From: Aestuariivita sp.
GTDB lineage: Bacteria; Pseudomonadota; Alphaproteobacteria; Rhodobacterales; Rhodobacteraceae
Assembly (NCBI RefSeq): GCF_021404545.1
Contig: NZ_JAAWWD010000038.1
Location: 1 to 64,000 of the forward strand
Length of the DNA: 64,000 bases
Direction: 5' to 3'
Of the stretch, positions 1 to 8,758 are shown in pieces; the first letter of the stretch is position 1; each line of letters starts with the position of its first letter. Both the position numbers and the translations under genes were made by a program. The notes beneath the pieces are model-generated. The model saw only the letters and a program-made list of their open reading frames with translations, did no database searches and had not been told where the DNA came from.

Positions 1-2
1 TC

Positions 3-270
3 CGTGTTGCCGTTCTCAACAAATACACAGTTCTTGGCATACCTATTGCTGAGGTCGTAGGCTAAATCCGTCCGGGGAAAGGGGAAGTGCAGGCATGCCC
101 CGATTTGTGCAACAAAGCCCTTTGCAGATGCCAAGTACGATGTTCTCGGCCCGGATGATCTCGCCGCCCAAGAAACCAGTGGACAAGTTCTTGATCTCAC
201 CGCTGCCCTGCAGGCTGCTGTGGCAAACTCTGAGAATAACGAGCGCCATGCCGAAGAGGAGGAGGTATGA
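3..270 (+). pseudogene. Disrupted small coding sequence upstream of the recombinase
   Basis: Two reading frames look protein-like but neither has a start. One enters from the left edge and stops at 63-65, ending in ...LGIPIAEVVG. The other opens after a TAG at 58-60, has no ATG, GTG or TTG before its protein-like part, and runs to a TGA at 268-270 with an acidic end (ERHAEEEEV). That TGA overlaps the recombinase ATG at 267 as ATGA, an arrangement typical of a genuine upstream partner gene. The simplest reading is one gene that has a frameshift near position 60, or two damaged genes. The product family is not recognised. The neighbouring recombinase is also frameshifted, so decay or local sequencing error are both possible. 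Confidence 0.35.
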
Positions 271-1978
271 GCACGATCAAAGCCCTTATCTACTGTCGGG
301 TGTCGTCCAAGGGGCAGGAAAACGAAGGCCACCGACTCGAGTCCCAAGAAAGCGCTGCCGCCAGCATGCCGAATCCAAAGGCTATGACGTGGCGGCCGTC
401 TTCCCCGACACCTTTACCGGGGCAGGCAGCTACATGCAGCGCCCTGGTATGGTGGCGTTTCTAAGCTTTATCGATACCCAACCGAGTGAGCAGTTCGTCG
501 ACATCTTCGATGATCTCAAGCGTGCGAGCCGGGATACGCGTGCTTTCTTGGATTTGCGCGATGCGTTCCGTGAACGAAACGTCCTCGTCGAGTGTCTTAA
601 CTTCAGACTGGAAGACAGCCCGGAAAGCGAATTCCTCGAGACCCTCTTCACCGCACAGGGTGCGCTTGAGCGTAGACAGAACGGTCGGCAAGTCGCACAG
701 AGAATGCGGGCTCGCATGGAAAACGGATATTGGATTCACAATGCGTCCATCGGATATCGGTATGAGACGATCAAAGGTCGCGGCAAAGTGCTTGTGCTCG
801 AAGAGCCCGCTGCCGGGATCATCAGGCAAGCCTTTGAGGGATACGCGTCGGGCCGCTTTGAAACCCAGGCAGAGGTGAAACGCTTTCTTGAGGGTTTCCC
901 TGACCTGTTGAACAAGCGCAAAGGTAAGATCACGCAGCAGCGCGTGACGGATATCCTCACACAGCCCGTCTATACCGGGCACATCTGCTCTGAGGTCTAT
1001 GATCTCAACTCGCTCAAAGCCGAGCATCAACCGCTCGTGTCGCTGGACGTCTTCGACAAGGTCCAGGACCGCCGCAACGGCACCGCCAAGGCTTCCAAGC
1101 GCAAGAACATAGGGGATGCCTTCGCTTTGCGCGGCGTCGTCGTCTGCGCGGGCTGTAACGTGCCTCTGCGGTCTTCCATCACCAAAGGCAATGGTGGAAA
1201 TTATCATTACTACCTTTGCCAAACGAAAAAATGCGTTCACTACGGAAAATCGATCAAGCGCGACAAGATCGAAGGTGACGTCGGTGAGCTCATTAAGTCA
1301 CTTCAGCCGTCTGAGGGCCTCATGGCCGCCGCGACGGCCATGTTCCGCCATATCTGGAACGCCAAAGAAGATCAGGCGAAGGACGTTTTACGCATTGGAA
1401 AACGCAAGATCGCAGCACTCGACAAAGACATCGACCGTCTGCTCGACACGATCACGTCTGTCAGCAAGGCGTCTGTCATCGCCCGCTACGAAGACAAGAT
1501 CGATATGCTCGAGCGCGAAAAGACCAAACGTACTCAGGAACTGGCCGAAATGGCCAAACCCAAGGGCAGCTTCGAAGAAAAACTAGAACCCGTCCTCATC
1601 TTCCTCGCAAACCCCTTTAAAATATGGGCCTCGGGCAACATCACCCTGCGTAGATTGGTCCTCAAACTAGCCTTCGCAGACCGCATCCGATACGACCGTT
1701 TCGAGGGTGCTAGAACCCCGGAAATAGCGTTTCCATTCAAAGCCTTAAGGGGCGTGACAGACCCCAAGCTTTGTTTTGGTGCGGACGGCGGGACTCGAAC
1801 CCGCACGATCATACGATCGAGAGATTTTCTTACCTGCTACGGCTTTCGCCGCCGGCGCGCATACGCCGTTTGTGGTCTGGACTATCCCTTCACCATCACC
1901 GGTCGCCCGGTTTTAGGTGCTGCCCGTCTAGTCTCTACACCTTCTGCCCTGGAGCAGCTTGGCTCGGGATTGGCATAG
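267..1978 (+). pseudogene. Large serine recombinase (resolvase/integrase family), frameshifted near 350
   Basis: Large serine recombinases catalyse site-specific integration or excision of mobile elements. The N-terminus starts at ATG 267 after GGAGG and carries the catalytic-serine context IYCRVSSKGQ. The frame then changes at about 348-352 (GAAAG): downstream the family-typical CRQHAESKGYDVAAVF reads in another frame, consistent with loss of one base from a short A run. The rest follows the family order: recombinase domain (GYRYETIKGRGKVLVLEE, QRVTDILTQPVYTGH), zinc ribbon (CAGC...C...C), then a coiled-coil tail rich in Lys/Glu. The frame has no stop before TAG 1978, so its last ~65 codons only translate the antisense of the tRNA gene (GGTRTRT). 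The natural end is probably near 1770-1800. The gene is either a pseudogene or interrupted by a sequencing error. Confidence 0.8.
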
Positions 1979-2096
1979 GCTGTCATATGGGCCGTTAGCT
2001 TTCCCCGAATTTGAGCAGTTCTACTCCCGGAGTTTCCCCCGAGGCACTCAAAACATGGCTTAAGTCTCTTGTGTCTACCGATTCCACCACGTCCGC
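1777..2096 (-). tRNA. tRNA-Leu(UAA), interrupted by a group I intron
   Basis: The 5' exon is 2096-2062 and the 3' exon 1828-1777, giving an 87-nt mature tRNA with encoded CCA. The acceptor stem is a perfect 7-bp GCGGACG/CGTCCGC. The D arm carries GGTGGAATCGGTAGACAC, as in other leucine tRNAs. The anticodon stem AGAGA/TCTCT closes the loop CTTAAAA with anticodon TAA. A long class II variable arm (CGATCG..CGATCG-like) and the T arm GCGGG-TTCGAGT-CCCGC follow. The intron sits after the first base of the anticodon (CTT|AA), exactly where the cyanobacterial and plastid trnL(UAA) intron sits. The recombinase remnant lies directly against the 3' end, which is a common integration site. Confidence 0.92.
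1829..2061 (-). ncRNA. Group I self-splicing intron in tRNA-Leu(UAA)
   Basis: This is a 233-nt intron without an ORF. Read on the minus strand, its conserved elements are clear. A P-like element GCCAATCCCGAGCCAAG lies at 1974-1958, an R element GGTGTAGAGACTAGACGG at 1941-1924, and an S element AAGGGATAGTCC at 1890-1879. GACTA of R pairs with TAGTC of S to form P7. P1 forms from the 5' exon end ACTT plus intron AA pairing with TTGAGT, placing a U.G wobble at the 5' splice site. The intron ends in G, as group I introns do. P and R closely resemble the plastid/cyanobacterial trnL intron elements (CAATCCTGAGCCAA and GGTGCAGAGACT). Splicing activity is inferred, not shown. Confidence 0.9.
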
Positions 2097-2487
2097 GTAT
2101 CTAGCGAAATTTGCCTCACACATGCTGTCGGGACCACAACCATTCAGCTGATCGTCCTGCGTAAGCTCGGGTTTGGCATCCGTTTCGCGCGTCTTCCGTT
2201 CCTCCTTGCCCTCCTTTCGGCGATCTCGCTGAAACCGCGTCGAAAACTCTCCCCCGACATACCGCGCCCCCTTTTTGCAAACAAAGAGGGTTTCAAGTCA
2301 ATCAGCTCAGCCATTCCATGCGCGCGGCCGTTCCGCCATCCAAAGCTCCCACCGCATCGCTGTCCTACCGCCGAAAACATCCGAAAACAATGCGCATCAC
2401 CGACCACAGGATCCGATTTTGGCCGCGCTGCCTCTTTGTTCGGCGGCGCGCGGTCATAGCAACCGATGGGGGCGGATCGGGACCGGC
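2097..2487. other. Gene-free interval
   Basis: I see no convincing coding region in either direction. The only open frames are short, lack ribosome binding sites and have arginine-rich shadow-like composition. The right part should hold the transcription end of the TPR gene, and the first bases the promoter of the tRNA gene. I cannot identify a clear -35/-10 pair. Confidence 0.5.
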
Positions 2488-3057
2488 CTAGATATCGTCA
2501 CCCAACGGTGCAAGCGGCCCACCGGGCGCGGCCAAGCTGCGTTCGGGCAACCAGGGATTCAGCGCCAAGGCCTGCGCCAGAACATCGCGCGCCTCCTCAA
2601 TCCGACCCAGCGCGTACAACGATAGCGCCTTGCCGGACAGCGCGCCGGTATGGCGCGGCGACCGCTCGAGTGTGAGTTCAAGATCGGTCAGTGCGGCGTC
2701 GAAATTCTGGCTGAGATAATGCACAAAGGCGCGCTGATTGTATCCTTCGGCATAATCGGGGCAATATCGCACCAGCCGGTCAAACGCCTCCAGCGCACCC
2801 AGAAAATCATAGGTTGAACGCGCCCGCATGCCCCGATCCAGCAGGGCCTGCGCGGCCTCATCGGGGGCCTGGGTCCACAACTCCCACATCCGGTTGGACA
2901 GGCCGCGCGCCTCCATTTCCGTGTCCGAGCGCTGTATCTGGTCGGTCAAAGCACCCAACGCGGCGCGGTGATCGGGCGCGGCAGGGCAGGTCTGGGCCCA
3001 GCCGGGGGCCGCCAGCAGGATCACTCCGATCCCAGATATCATCCTATTGCGTATCAT
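2488..3057 (-). CDS. Exported tetratricopeptide-repeat protein
   Basis: A protein of about 189 residues. The ATG at 3057 gives a signal peptide (MIRNRMISGIGVILLAAPGWAQ, cleavage after AQA/AQ-type motif), whereas an upstream TTG at 3075 would only lengthen the N-region. The mature part contains two to three TPR-like helix pairs with the usual spacing of small and aromatic residues (LGALEAFDRLVRYCPDYAEGYNQRA, then LTDLELTLERSPRHTGALSGKA in shorter form, then ARDVLAQALALNPW). TPRs mediate protein contacts, so a periplasmic scaffold or assembly role is likely, but no specific partner can be named. It is divergent from the rhomboid gene, with under 100 bp between them. Confidence 0.75.
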   Translation of the reverse strand: MIRNRMISGIGVILLAAPGWAQTCPAAPDHRAALGALTDQIQRSDTEMEARGLSNRMWELWTQAPDEAAQALLDRGMRARSTYDFLGALEAFDRLVRYCPDYAEGYNQRAFVHYLSQNFDAALTDLELTLERSPRHTGALSGKALSLYALGRIEEARDVLAQALALNPWLPERSLAAPGGPLAPLGDDI

Positions 3058-3150
3058 GGGTCTAGGCTGGCGCAAGATTGTCCTGGGTCAAGGCCTAATC
3101 TGGTAGGCCGCCCCTTGACCCGGACCGGCGGCAACGCCAGCTTGTCGGTC

Positions 3151-3891
3151 ATGTTTCCGATCCGCGATCACAACCCGTCTGGCCGCACGCCATATGTCAC
3201 CTATGGGTTGATGGCGCTCAACATCCTGATTTTTCTAAGCTATCTGCCGCTTCAGGCGGATCAGCGCGCGCTGTTTGAGCTGTATGCGGCCTGGGCCATC
3301 GTACCCTATGAGGTCAGCGCGGGGCGGGAACTGCACACGCTCTTTACGTCGATGTTCCTGCATGCCGGTCTGTTGCACCTGGCGGGAAACATGCTGTTTC
3401 TTTATATTTTTGGGGACAATATGGAGGACGAGATGGGCCACCTGCCCTTCTTCGTCTTTTACGTGCTGACCGGGCTTGCGGCGGGGATGTTGCAAGTGGT
3501 GACAGACCCGTTTTCCAGTGTTCCGACCATCGGCGCCTCTGGCGCGATCGCCGGTGTGATGGGGGGGTATCTGCTGCTTTTTCCAAAGGCAAAGGTCGAT
3601 ATTCTGATTATCTTTCTGGTATTTTTTCGCATCCTGCCAATCCCTGCATGGATCATGCTGGCGCTGTGGTTCGGCATGCAGTTTCTGGGCGGGATTGCCA
3701 GCAGCGGTGCAGAGGGCGGCGTGGCCTATTGGGCCCATGCAGGAGGGTTCATCGCGGGCTTTGTCGGCACTGTCCCGCTCTGGCTGAGGCGCGGCGGACC
3801 CCAGCATTGGAACCGTACGGAGGGGCGACCGCCGCATCCGGATGCGACATACCGATTTGCAGAAAGCCGGATCCCAAAAATTCGGAAATGA
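3151..3891 (+). CDS. Rhomboid family intramembrane serine protease
   Basis: Rhomboids cleave transmembrane helices within the inner membrane. From ATG 3151 the product is 246 residues with about six hydrophobic segments. Visible family features are the HxxxxHLxGN segment (H71, H76, N80), the catalytic GASG serine (S130) on TM4 and the catalytic histidine in AHAGGF (H196) on TM6. The open frame extends upstream to 2968, but that part is proline/arginine rich and overlaps the divergent TPR gene; the family N-terminus (MFPIRDHNP) begins at 3151. The short C-terminal tail after TM6 is polar and cytoplasmic. The substrate is unknown. Confidence 0.93.
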   Translation: MFPIRDHNPSGRTPYVTYGLMALNILIFLSYLPLQADQRALFELYAAWAIVPYEVSAGRELHTLFTSMFLHAGLLHLAGNMLFLYIFGDNMEDEMGHLPFFVFYVLTGLAAGMLQVVTDPFSSVPTIGASGAIAGVMGGYLLLFPKAKVDILIIFLVFFRILPIPAWIMLALWFGMQFLGGIASSGAEGGVAYWAHAGGFIAGFVGTVPLWLRRGGPQHWNRTEGRPPHPDATYRFAESRIPKIRK

Positions 3892-3900
3892 GAATCTGGT

Positions 3901-4686
3901 TCAACCGCGGATGATCTTGGCGAATCCGTCAAAAAGCGGCTCGTTTGCCGCGATAACCTCGCCATCCTCAACGATATCGCCCGCCGGATCCAAGGGCTGA
4001 ACCAGCCCCCCGGCCTCGCGCACGATGACCAGGCCCGCCGCCAGATCCCAGGGGTGCAGCCGCCGTTCCCAGAACCCATCATACCGGCCCGCGGCAACAT
4101 AGGCCAGATCGAGCGCGGCCGAGCCCCAGCGCCGGACACCCGCACAGACCGGCATCAGCCGCGCCAGATCCTGCAGGGTCTCAGGCAGATCGGACCGCCC
4201 GCCAAACGGCACTCCCGTGGCAAAGATACTTTCGATCATCTTGGAACGGCCCGACACGCGCAGCCGCGTCTCATTCATCCAGGCGCCCTGCCCCTTTTCC
4301 GCTAGAAACAGCTCATCCTTGCTGGGATCATAGATCACACCGGCCACGATCTGGCCCTTGTGTTCCAACCCGATGGAAACTGCCCAATGCGGCAGCCCGT
4401 GCAGGAAGTTCGTTGTCCCGTCCAGTGGATCGACGATCCAGCGTCGGGTGGGATCGGTGCCGGGGATCTCCTCCCCTTCCTCGGCCAGCCAGCCATAGGT
4501 CGGACGCACGCCAAGCAGGTCTTCCTTCAGGATCTCTTCAGCGCGCAAATCGGCTTTGGACACGAAATCCCCGGCGCCCTTGACCGACACCTGAAGGTTC
4601 TCGACCTCGCGGAAATCCTTCGACAGCGCCCGTCCTGCCTTGCGCGCCGCCTTGATCATGATGTTGAGATTTGCGCTGCCGACCAT
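3901..4686 (-). CDS. suhB: Inositol monophosphatase family protein (SuhB-like)
   Basis: A Mg2+-dependent sugar-phosphate phosphatase of 261 residues, normal for the family. The metal-binding motifs are complete: the Glu pair in WLAEEGEE (about 69-73), the main motif IVDPLDGTTNF (about 84-94) and the C-terminal WDLAAG (213-218). In enterobacteria SuhB also acts with the NusG/NusA antitermination complex on rRNA; whether this protein does so cannot be seen. It is convergent with the rhomboid gene, 9 bp away, and has no operon partner. Confidence 0.93.
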   Translation of the reverse strand: MVGSANLNIMIKAARKAGRALSKDFREVENLQVSVKGAGDFVSKADLRAEEILKEDLLGVRPTYGWLAEEGEEIPGTDPTRRWIVDPLDGTTNFLHGLPHWAVSIGLEHKGQIVAGVIYDPSKDELFLAEKGQGAWMNETRLRVSGRSKMIESIFATGVPFGGRSDLPETLQDLARLMPVCAGVRRWGSAALDLAYVAAGRYDGFWERRLHPWDLAAGLVIVREAGGLVQPLDPAGDIVEDGEVIAANEPLFDGFAKIIRG

Positions 4687-4852
4687 TGCCCTGGCTCCTT
4701 GTCATCAGGCCGCGCGTATACGCGCCACGGCATCGGTTGCCAAGGCCCCCACCCCCGCCGCGCTCCTCTTTCTGGATGGGCACGGAAAACCGGTGCCGCC
4801 GCAGGCAAAAAATCACAATGGAACGCGCGCTTGCGCGCTCAATTGGATCACA

Positions 4853-5758
4853 TCAGGCGTTTTGCAGGCGTTCTGCTTCGACGCGGGCCAGTGTGATCAA
4901 CTCCTTCACGAACGGCTTTTCGCAATCATCGCTGCGCACGGCCGCATAAAGCGTTCGGGTGACCCCCGTCTCTGTCAGCGGCCGGGTGACATAGTCCGAA
5001 CTGTACTTGACCTCGCGCACCACCCAGTCGGGTAACACCGAAACCCCCCGGTTCGACGCGACCAACAGCAAGATGACCGCCGTCAGTTCCACCTGCCGGA
5101 TCGCCGCCGGTTCCACCTTGGCCGGGATCAGCACCTGGCTGAAGACATCCAGACGGGATCGTTCCACCGGATAGGTGATCAGCGTTTCGCCCCGGAAATC
5201 CGCTGCCTCGACAAACGGTTTTGCGGCCAGCGGGTGCTGTGCGGCGGCCACGAAAACGGGTGCATAATCAAACAGTTTGATGAACTCGACGCCAGGCAGG
5301 TCCTCGGGATCGGAGGAGACGACAAGATCGACCTGCTCTTTTTGCAGCGCAGGCAGCGCATCAAAGGCGAGGCCGGGCCGAATATCCACATCCACATCCG
5401 ACCAGGTCTTGCGAAACGCTTCGAGAACCGGAAACAACCATTCAAAACAGGCGTGGCATTCGATGGCGATATGCATCCGCCCCGCATGCCCGTCCCTGAG
5501 ATTTGAGAACTCCTCCTGAAGTGCCTCGATCTGCGGCAGGATCTGATCGGCCAGCCGCAAAAGGCGCAAACCCGCCGCCGACAGCTTCATCGGCTTGGAT
5601 CGGCGCACAAAGAGCTCGACACCCGCCTGATCCTCCAACCCTTTGATCTGATGGCTCAGCGCCGATTGGGTGATGTGCAACTGATCCGCCGCCCGGGCCA
5701 AACCACCCGCCTGATGAATGGCCTTGATCGTACGCAAATGGCGGAATTCGATGTGCAA
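4853..5758 (-). CDS. metR: LysR-type transcriptional regulator, MetR-like
   Basis: A 301-residue LysR regulator. Residues 1-60 form the winged helix-turn-helix (FRHLRTIKAIHQAGGLARAA, then QSALSHQIKGLE), followed by the periplasmic-binding-fold effector domain. The N-terminus and the polar helix LFVRRSKPMKLSAAG resemble MetR, which activates methionine biosynthesis genes with homocysteine as co-effector. The divergent position next to metF, 93 bp away, is the classic arrangement and supports this. Other LysR members cannot be excluded from sequence alone. Confidence 0.85.
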   Translation of the reverse strand: MHIEFRHLRTIKAIHQAGGLARAADQLHITQSALSHQIKGLEDQAGVELFVRRSKPMKLSAAGLRLLRLADQILPQIEALQEEFSNLRDGHAGRMHIAIECHACFEWLFPVLEAFRKTWSDVDVDIRPGLAFDALPALQKEQVDLVVSSDPEDLPGVEFIKLFDYAPVFVAAAQHPLAAKPFVEAADFRGETLITYPVERSRLDVFSQVLIPAKVEPAAIRQVELTAVILLLVASNRGVSVLPDWVVREVKYSSDYVTRPLTETGVTRTLYAAVRSDDCEKPFVKELITLARVEAERLQNA

Positions 5759-5851
5759 CTGTTGCCCTGCTCATGTTGTTGTTGAGGATTATGAAATTGT
5801 CTCACAATGCTGCACATGCGACAAGAGCGAAACTCAAGAAAGGTCGCGCCG
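5759..5851. promoter_or_regulatory. metR-metF divergent control region
   Basis: This 93-bp spacer must hold promoters for both genes. It contains a TGAG...CTCA inverted arrangement (TGAGGATTATGAAATTGT followed by CTCA, about 5783-5804), a plausible LysR-type T-N11-A palindrome and candidate MetR site. The enterobacterial MetR consensus TGAA-N5-TTCA is not matched exactly. A purine-rich AAGAAAGG about 9 bases before 5852 is the likely metF ribosome binding site. Confidence 0.35.
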
Positions 5852-6718
5852 ATGCCTGTCCCCTCTGTGTCGTTTGAATTCTTCCCACCGCAATCGCTGG
5901 AGGCATCCTTTCGGCTGTGGGATACGGTACAGACACTGGCGCCGCTGGAGCCGCGGTTTGTGTCCGTCACCTATGGTGCAGGCGGCACGACCCGCGATCT
6001 GACCCGCGATGCGGTGGCAACGCTGCACAAGTCCTCCGGCCTGCAGGTTGCCGCGCATCTGACCTGTGTGAACGCGTCACGCGCCGAGACACTGCAAATC
6101 GCCCGGGATTTCGCCGAGGCGGGCGTGCGCGACATCGTGGCCCTGCGCGGCGACCCGCCGAAGGGCGAAGGGCATTTCACCCCGCATCCCGACGGCTTTG
6201 CCGATGCCTGCGAGTTGATCGGCGCGCTGGCCGATATGGGCTGCTTTAACATTCGCGTGGGTGCCTATCCCGACATCCACCCCGAAGCCGCCAGCGCCCA
6301 GGCCGATATCGACTGGCTCAAGGCCAAGATCGACGCCGGCGCTGACGAAGCCCTGACCCAGTTCTTTTTCGAGGCCGAAAGCTTCTTCCGGTTCCGCGAC
6401 GCCTGCGTCAAGGCGGGCATCGACGCGCCGATCACGCCCGGCATCCTGCCGATCGAGAACTGGGCAGGTGCGCGCCGCTTTGCCAAGCGCTGCGGCACGG
6501 CCATTCCCAAATGGATCGAAGATGCCTTTGAAAAGGCCACCCGGGACGGGCGCGAGGATCTGCTGGCCACGGCGATCTGCGCCGAGCTGTGCAGTGATCT
6601 GATCGATGGCGGGGTCGAGGCGCTGCATTTCTATACGCTCAACCGGCCCGAGCTGACCCGCGATGTCTGCCACGCGCTGGGGGTTCAACCCAAGGTCCGG
6701 CTTGAGAACGTCGCGTAA
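5852..6718 (+). CDS. metF: Methylenetetrahydrofolate reductase
   Basis: MetF is an FAD enzyme that reduces 5,10-methylene-THF to 5-methyl-THF, the methyl donor for methionine synthase. From ATG 5852 the product has 288 residues, the usual bacterial length. Characteristic segments are SFEFFPP at the start, SVTYGAGG near residue 40, the flavin/folate segment VALRGDPPKG near 105, and the C-terminal HFYTLNRPE. The ATG at 5807 would add 15 charged residues without family similarity, and AAGAAAGG precedes 5852, so the later start is chosen. Regulation by the divergent MetR-like protein is likely. Confidence 0.95.
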   Translation: MPVPSVSFEFFPPQSLEASFRLWDTVQTLAPLEPRFVSVTYGAGGTTRDLTRDAVATLHKSSGLQVAAHLTCVNASRAETLQIARDFAEAGVRDIVALRGDPPKGEGHFTPHPDGFADACELIGALADMGCFNIRVGAYPDIHPEAASAQADIDWLKAKIDAGADEALTQFFFEAESFFRFRDACVKAGIDAPITPGILPIENWAGARRFAKRCGTAIPKWIEDAFEKATRDGREDLLATAICAELCSDLIDGGVEALHFYTLNRPELTRDVCHALGVQPKVRLENVA

Positions 6719-6777
6719 CGATTGCGGGCGCGCGACGCGCTGATAGCCTTTGCGTCACCTATGACCGGAGGCTCTCC

Positions 6778-7257
6778 ATGACCATCGCCCATTCGCCGTC
6801 TGATCTCCTGAGCCAGGATGAAGTTCTGTCGCTCTCGGGCCTGGAATTCATGACCGGCATTCTGGAAGGGCGCCTGCCCGGCCCGCCCATCGCCCAAACC
6901 ATGGGCTATACCCTGCACGCGGTCGAGGACGGGCGCGCGGTCTTTCGCGGCGCCCCTGCCTTCGACGTGACCAATCCCATGGGCACCGTGCATGGCGGCT
7001 GGTACGGCACCCTTCTGGACAGCGCGATGGCCTGCGCGGTGATGACCAAGGTGCCGCGCGGATCAATCTACACCACGCTGGAATACAAGATCAGCATCAT
7101 CCGCCCGATCCCGTTGGGGATGCAGATTGATTGCGAAGGGGTGGTCGACCACTCGGGCCGGTCCACCGGCGTCGCCCACGGAGAGATCCGAGGCGTCGAA
7201 AACGGCAAGCTTTACGCCACAGGCACCACCACCTGCATCATCATGAAAATCGGCTGA
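6778..7257 (+). CDS. PaaI-family hotdog-fold thioesterase
   Basis: A 159-residue single hotdog domain. The family motif NPMGTVHGGWYGTLLDSAM (H72-G74) carries the His-Gly-Gly turn typical of PaaI/YbgC acyl-CoA thioesterases, and the strand TTLEYKISIIRPI follows. The likely activity is hydrolysis of acyl- or aryl-CoA, with an unknown substrate. GGAGG lies 7 bases before the ATG. It is 59 bp downstream of metF in the same direction, so co-transcription is possible, but there is no obvious metabolic link. Confidence 0.85.
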   Translation: MTIAHSPSDLLSQDEVLSLSGLEFMTGILEGRLPGPPIAQTMGYTLHAVEDGRAVFRGAPAFDVTNPMGTVHGGWYGTLLDSAMACAVMTKVPRGSIYTTLEYKISIIRPIPLGMQIDCEGVVDHSGRSTGVAHGEIRGVENGKLYATGTTTCIIMKIG

Positions 7258-7678
7258 CCGCGGCCCGCGGATCTTGAGACCGCGCGGGCACCGACCGATG
7301 CGCGGCGAAGCTGCGAACACCTGGGCCCGTCCTCTTGCGTGCATCACGCACTCGTGCCCTGCCAGGGCTCGGGTCATCTCATGAACACCCGGCGTCCGAC
7401 CGCGTTCATCCTGCGCTGCCGGTTCGGCGGGATTCTCGTCTCAACAGCGTAGCGCAGTGCGCACGCTATATCCAATGGTCCCAATCGCCCCTCGCGACAG
7501 TGCGCAACGATCCGGTTAGGGTCGCGTATCGGGCAGACAACACAGCCCATCCGAAAGAGGATACATCCCGATAGGCTCGGGGCGTCGGCACATATGGACG
7601 ACGAAGGCAAAGCTTGCGTTAACACATTGATATCAAGAAAACTGCATGTCTGGGGCAGCAGACGAACACGCCCGACCC
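7258..7678. other. Gene-free interval between convergent genes
   Basis: About 420 bp with no credible coding frame. The short open frames on both strands lack ribosome binding sites and recognisable sequence. No strong terminator hairpin or repeat stands out. The right end is comparatively AT-rich (around 7600-7645). Confidence 0.5.
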
Positions 7679-8758
7679 CTAGGGCGCGGGGGACGACTGT
7701 CTCGGGGTTCCGACAAACGCGCCGAGTTCGGGGCGGTTCAACGCCGTATCATGCAGCCGCTCGGAGCGGTCTTGTCCGACCAAGCGGCGGCGCCGGAGCA
7801 GGAAGATCTTGCCCCAGCCCCGCCAGGTACTGACCGATGGCGCATCGACGTCGCAGTAAAACCGTGCCGACCACCCCACAGGCAGGGGCAGACCACAGGC
7901 CTGCGCCTTATCAAGCATCCAGACAAGCGAAATATTGGCCAGCGGGCGCGCCGCCTCGAACCCGGCCAGTTGCCCCCCCACATCCCCATGGGTGCCGGCA
8001 AACCAGACCTGTTCCACACGCCGACCCGGCCATCCGTCGGGACAGGTCCACATGACCGGCGTATAGACCTCGCGAGTTTCATCCAACGCCAGCGCGTGAA
8101 AACCATGGCGGATACTGTCGCCAAGCTGGTGATTGTGAAACCCGTGACGCGCCTCAGCATGGCGCCACAGGATCGGCAGCCGCAGACCCAGCGCCGCGAC
8201 CGTATCCCAGACGCCCACCATCTCGATCGGGGTTTGGTCATAACAGAACCGTTCCTCGAAAACTTGGGCGGCCGGGCTTTGCGGCGTGCATTGGTAATGC
8301 CGGTAAGCGGTGCGGATGTTGCGTTCTGTCGCATGTTCGGCGCGCAGAAGGCCAACCTGGTCGATCACGCCTGCCAGCGACCGCACCGCATAGGCCCCAC
8401 GCGAATACCCGATGAGAAAAATCGTGTCGCCTGGCCGGTAGCGGGACGCAAGATAGCCATAAGCGCGCCGGATCTGACGGTTGATCCCGCGCCCCATCAT
8501 CACGTCGAGGGTGGACCGCCATCCGGGCCATTGCACCCCGGCCTCGTAATAGACCGAGACCTTGGGCCCCATCTCCTGGCATAATCGATAGGTCATGCCG
8601 GCATGGGTTTCGTGCCCTGGCTCCAGCGTCGAGAGCGTGCCATCGAGGATGATCACATGGGCCTGCGGCCCGCGCATCGGCACAGCTTTGGAATGGCGGG
8701 AGGCGAACCGGCCCCCCAGCCACCCAAAAATCCGTTCACTCAGCCGCGATAGCGTCAT
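7679..8758 (-). CDS. DUF2235 alpha/beta-hydrolase
   Basis: A 359-residue protein with a DUF2235 hydrolase core. Visible are VIILDGTL with Asp39 near the first strand, the nucleophile elbow LIGYSRGAYAVRSLAG (Ser119), the acidic VGVWDTVAALG, and the late histidine in GTHGDVGG. DUF2235 includes uncharacterised hydrolases and the phospholipase effector Tle1 of type VI secretion. No secretion genes, VgrG or immunity gene lie nearby, so an effector role is not supported. Its start overlaps the last 23 bp of the CoxL-like gene, implying translational coupling. Confidence 0.85.
   Translation of the reverse strand: MTLSRLSERIFGWLGGRFASRHSKAVPMRGPQAHVIILDGTLSTLEPGHETHAGMTYRLCQEMGPKVSVYYEAGVQWPGWRSTLDVMMGRGINRQIRRAYGYLASRYRPGDTIFLIGYSRGAYAVRSLAGVIDQVGLLRAEHATERNIRTAYRHYQCTPQSPAAQVFEERFCYDQTPIEMVGVWDTVAALGLRLPILWRHAEARHGFHNHQLGDSIRHGFHALALDETREVYTPVMWTCPDGWPGRRVEQVWFAGTHGDVGGQLAGFEAARPLANISLVWMLDKAQACGLPLPVGWSARFYCDVDAPSVSTWRGWGKIFLLRRRRLVGQDRSERLHDTALNRPELGAFVGTPRQSSPAP

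Noticed and set aside
1780-1978. C-terminal extension of the recombinase reading GGTRTRT and beyond
   Set aside because: It is the antisense translation of the tRNA-Leu 3' exon and intron, a frequent artefact at tRNA genes.
7679-8758. Type VI secretion effector (Tle1-like)
   Set aside because: Only the general DUF2235 hydrolase core is visible. No VgrG, PAAR, adaptor or immunity gene lies nearby.
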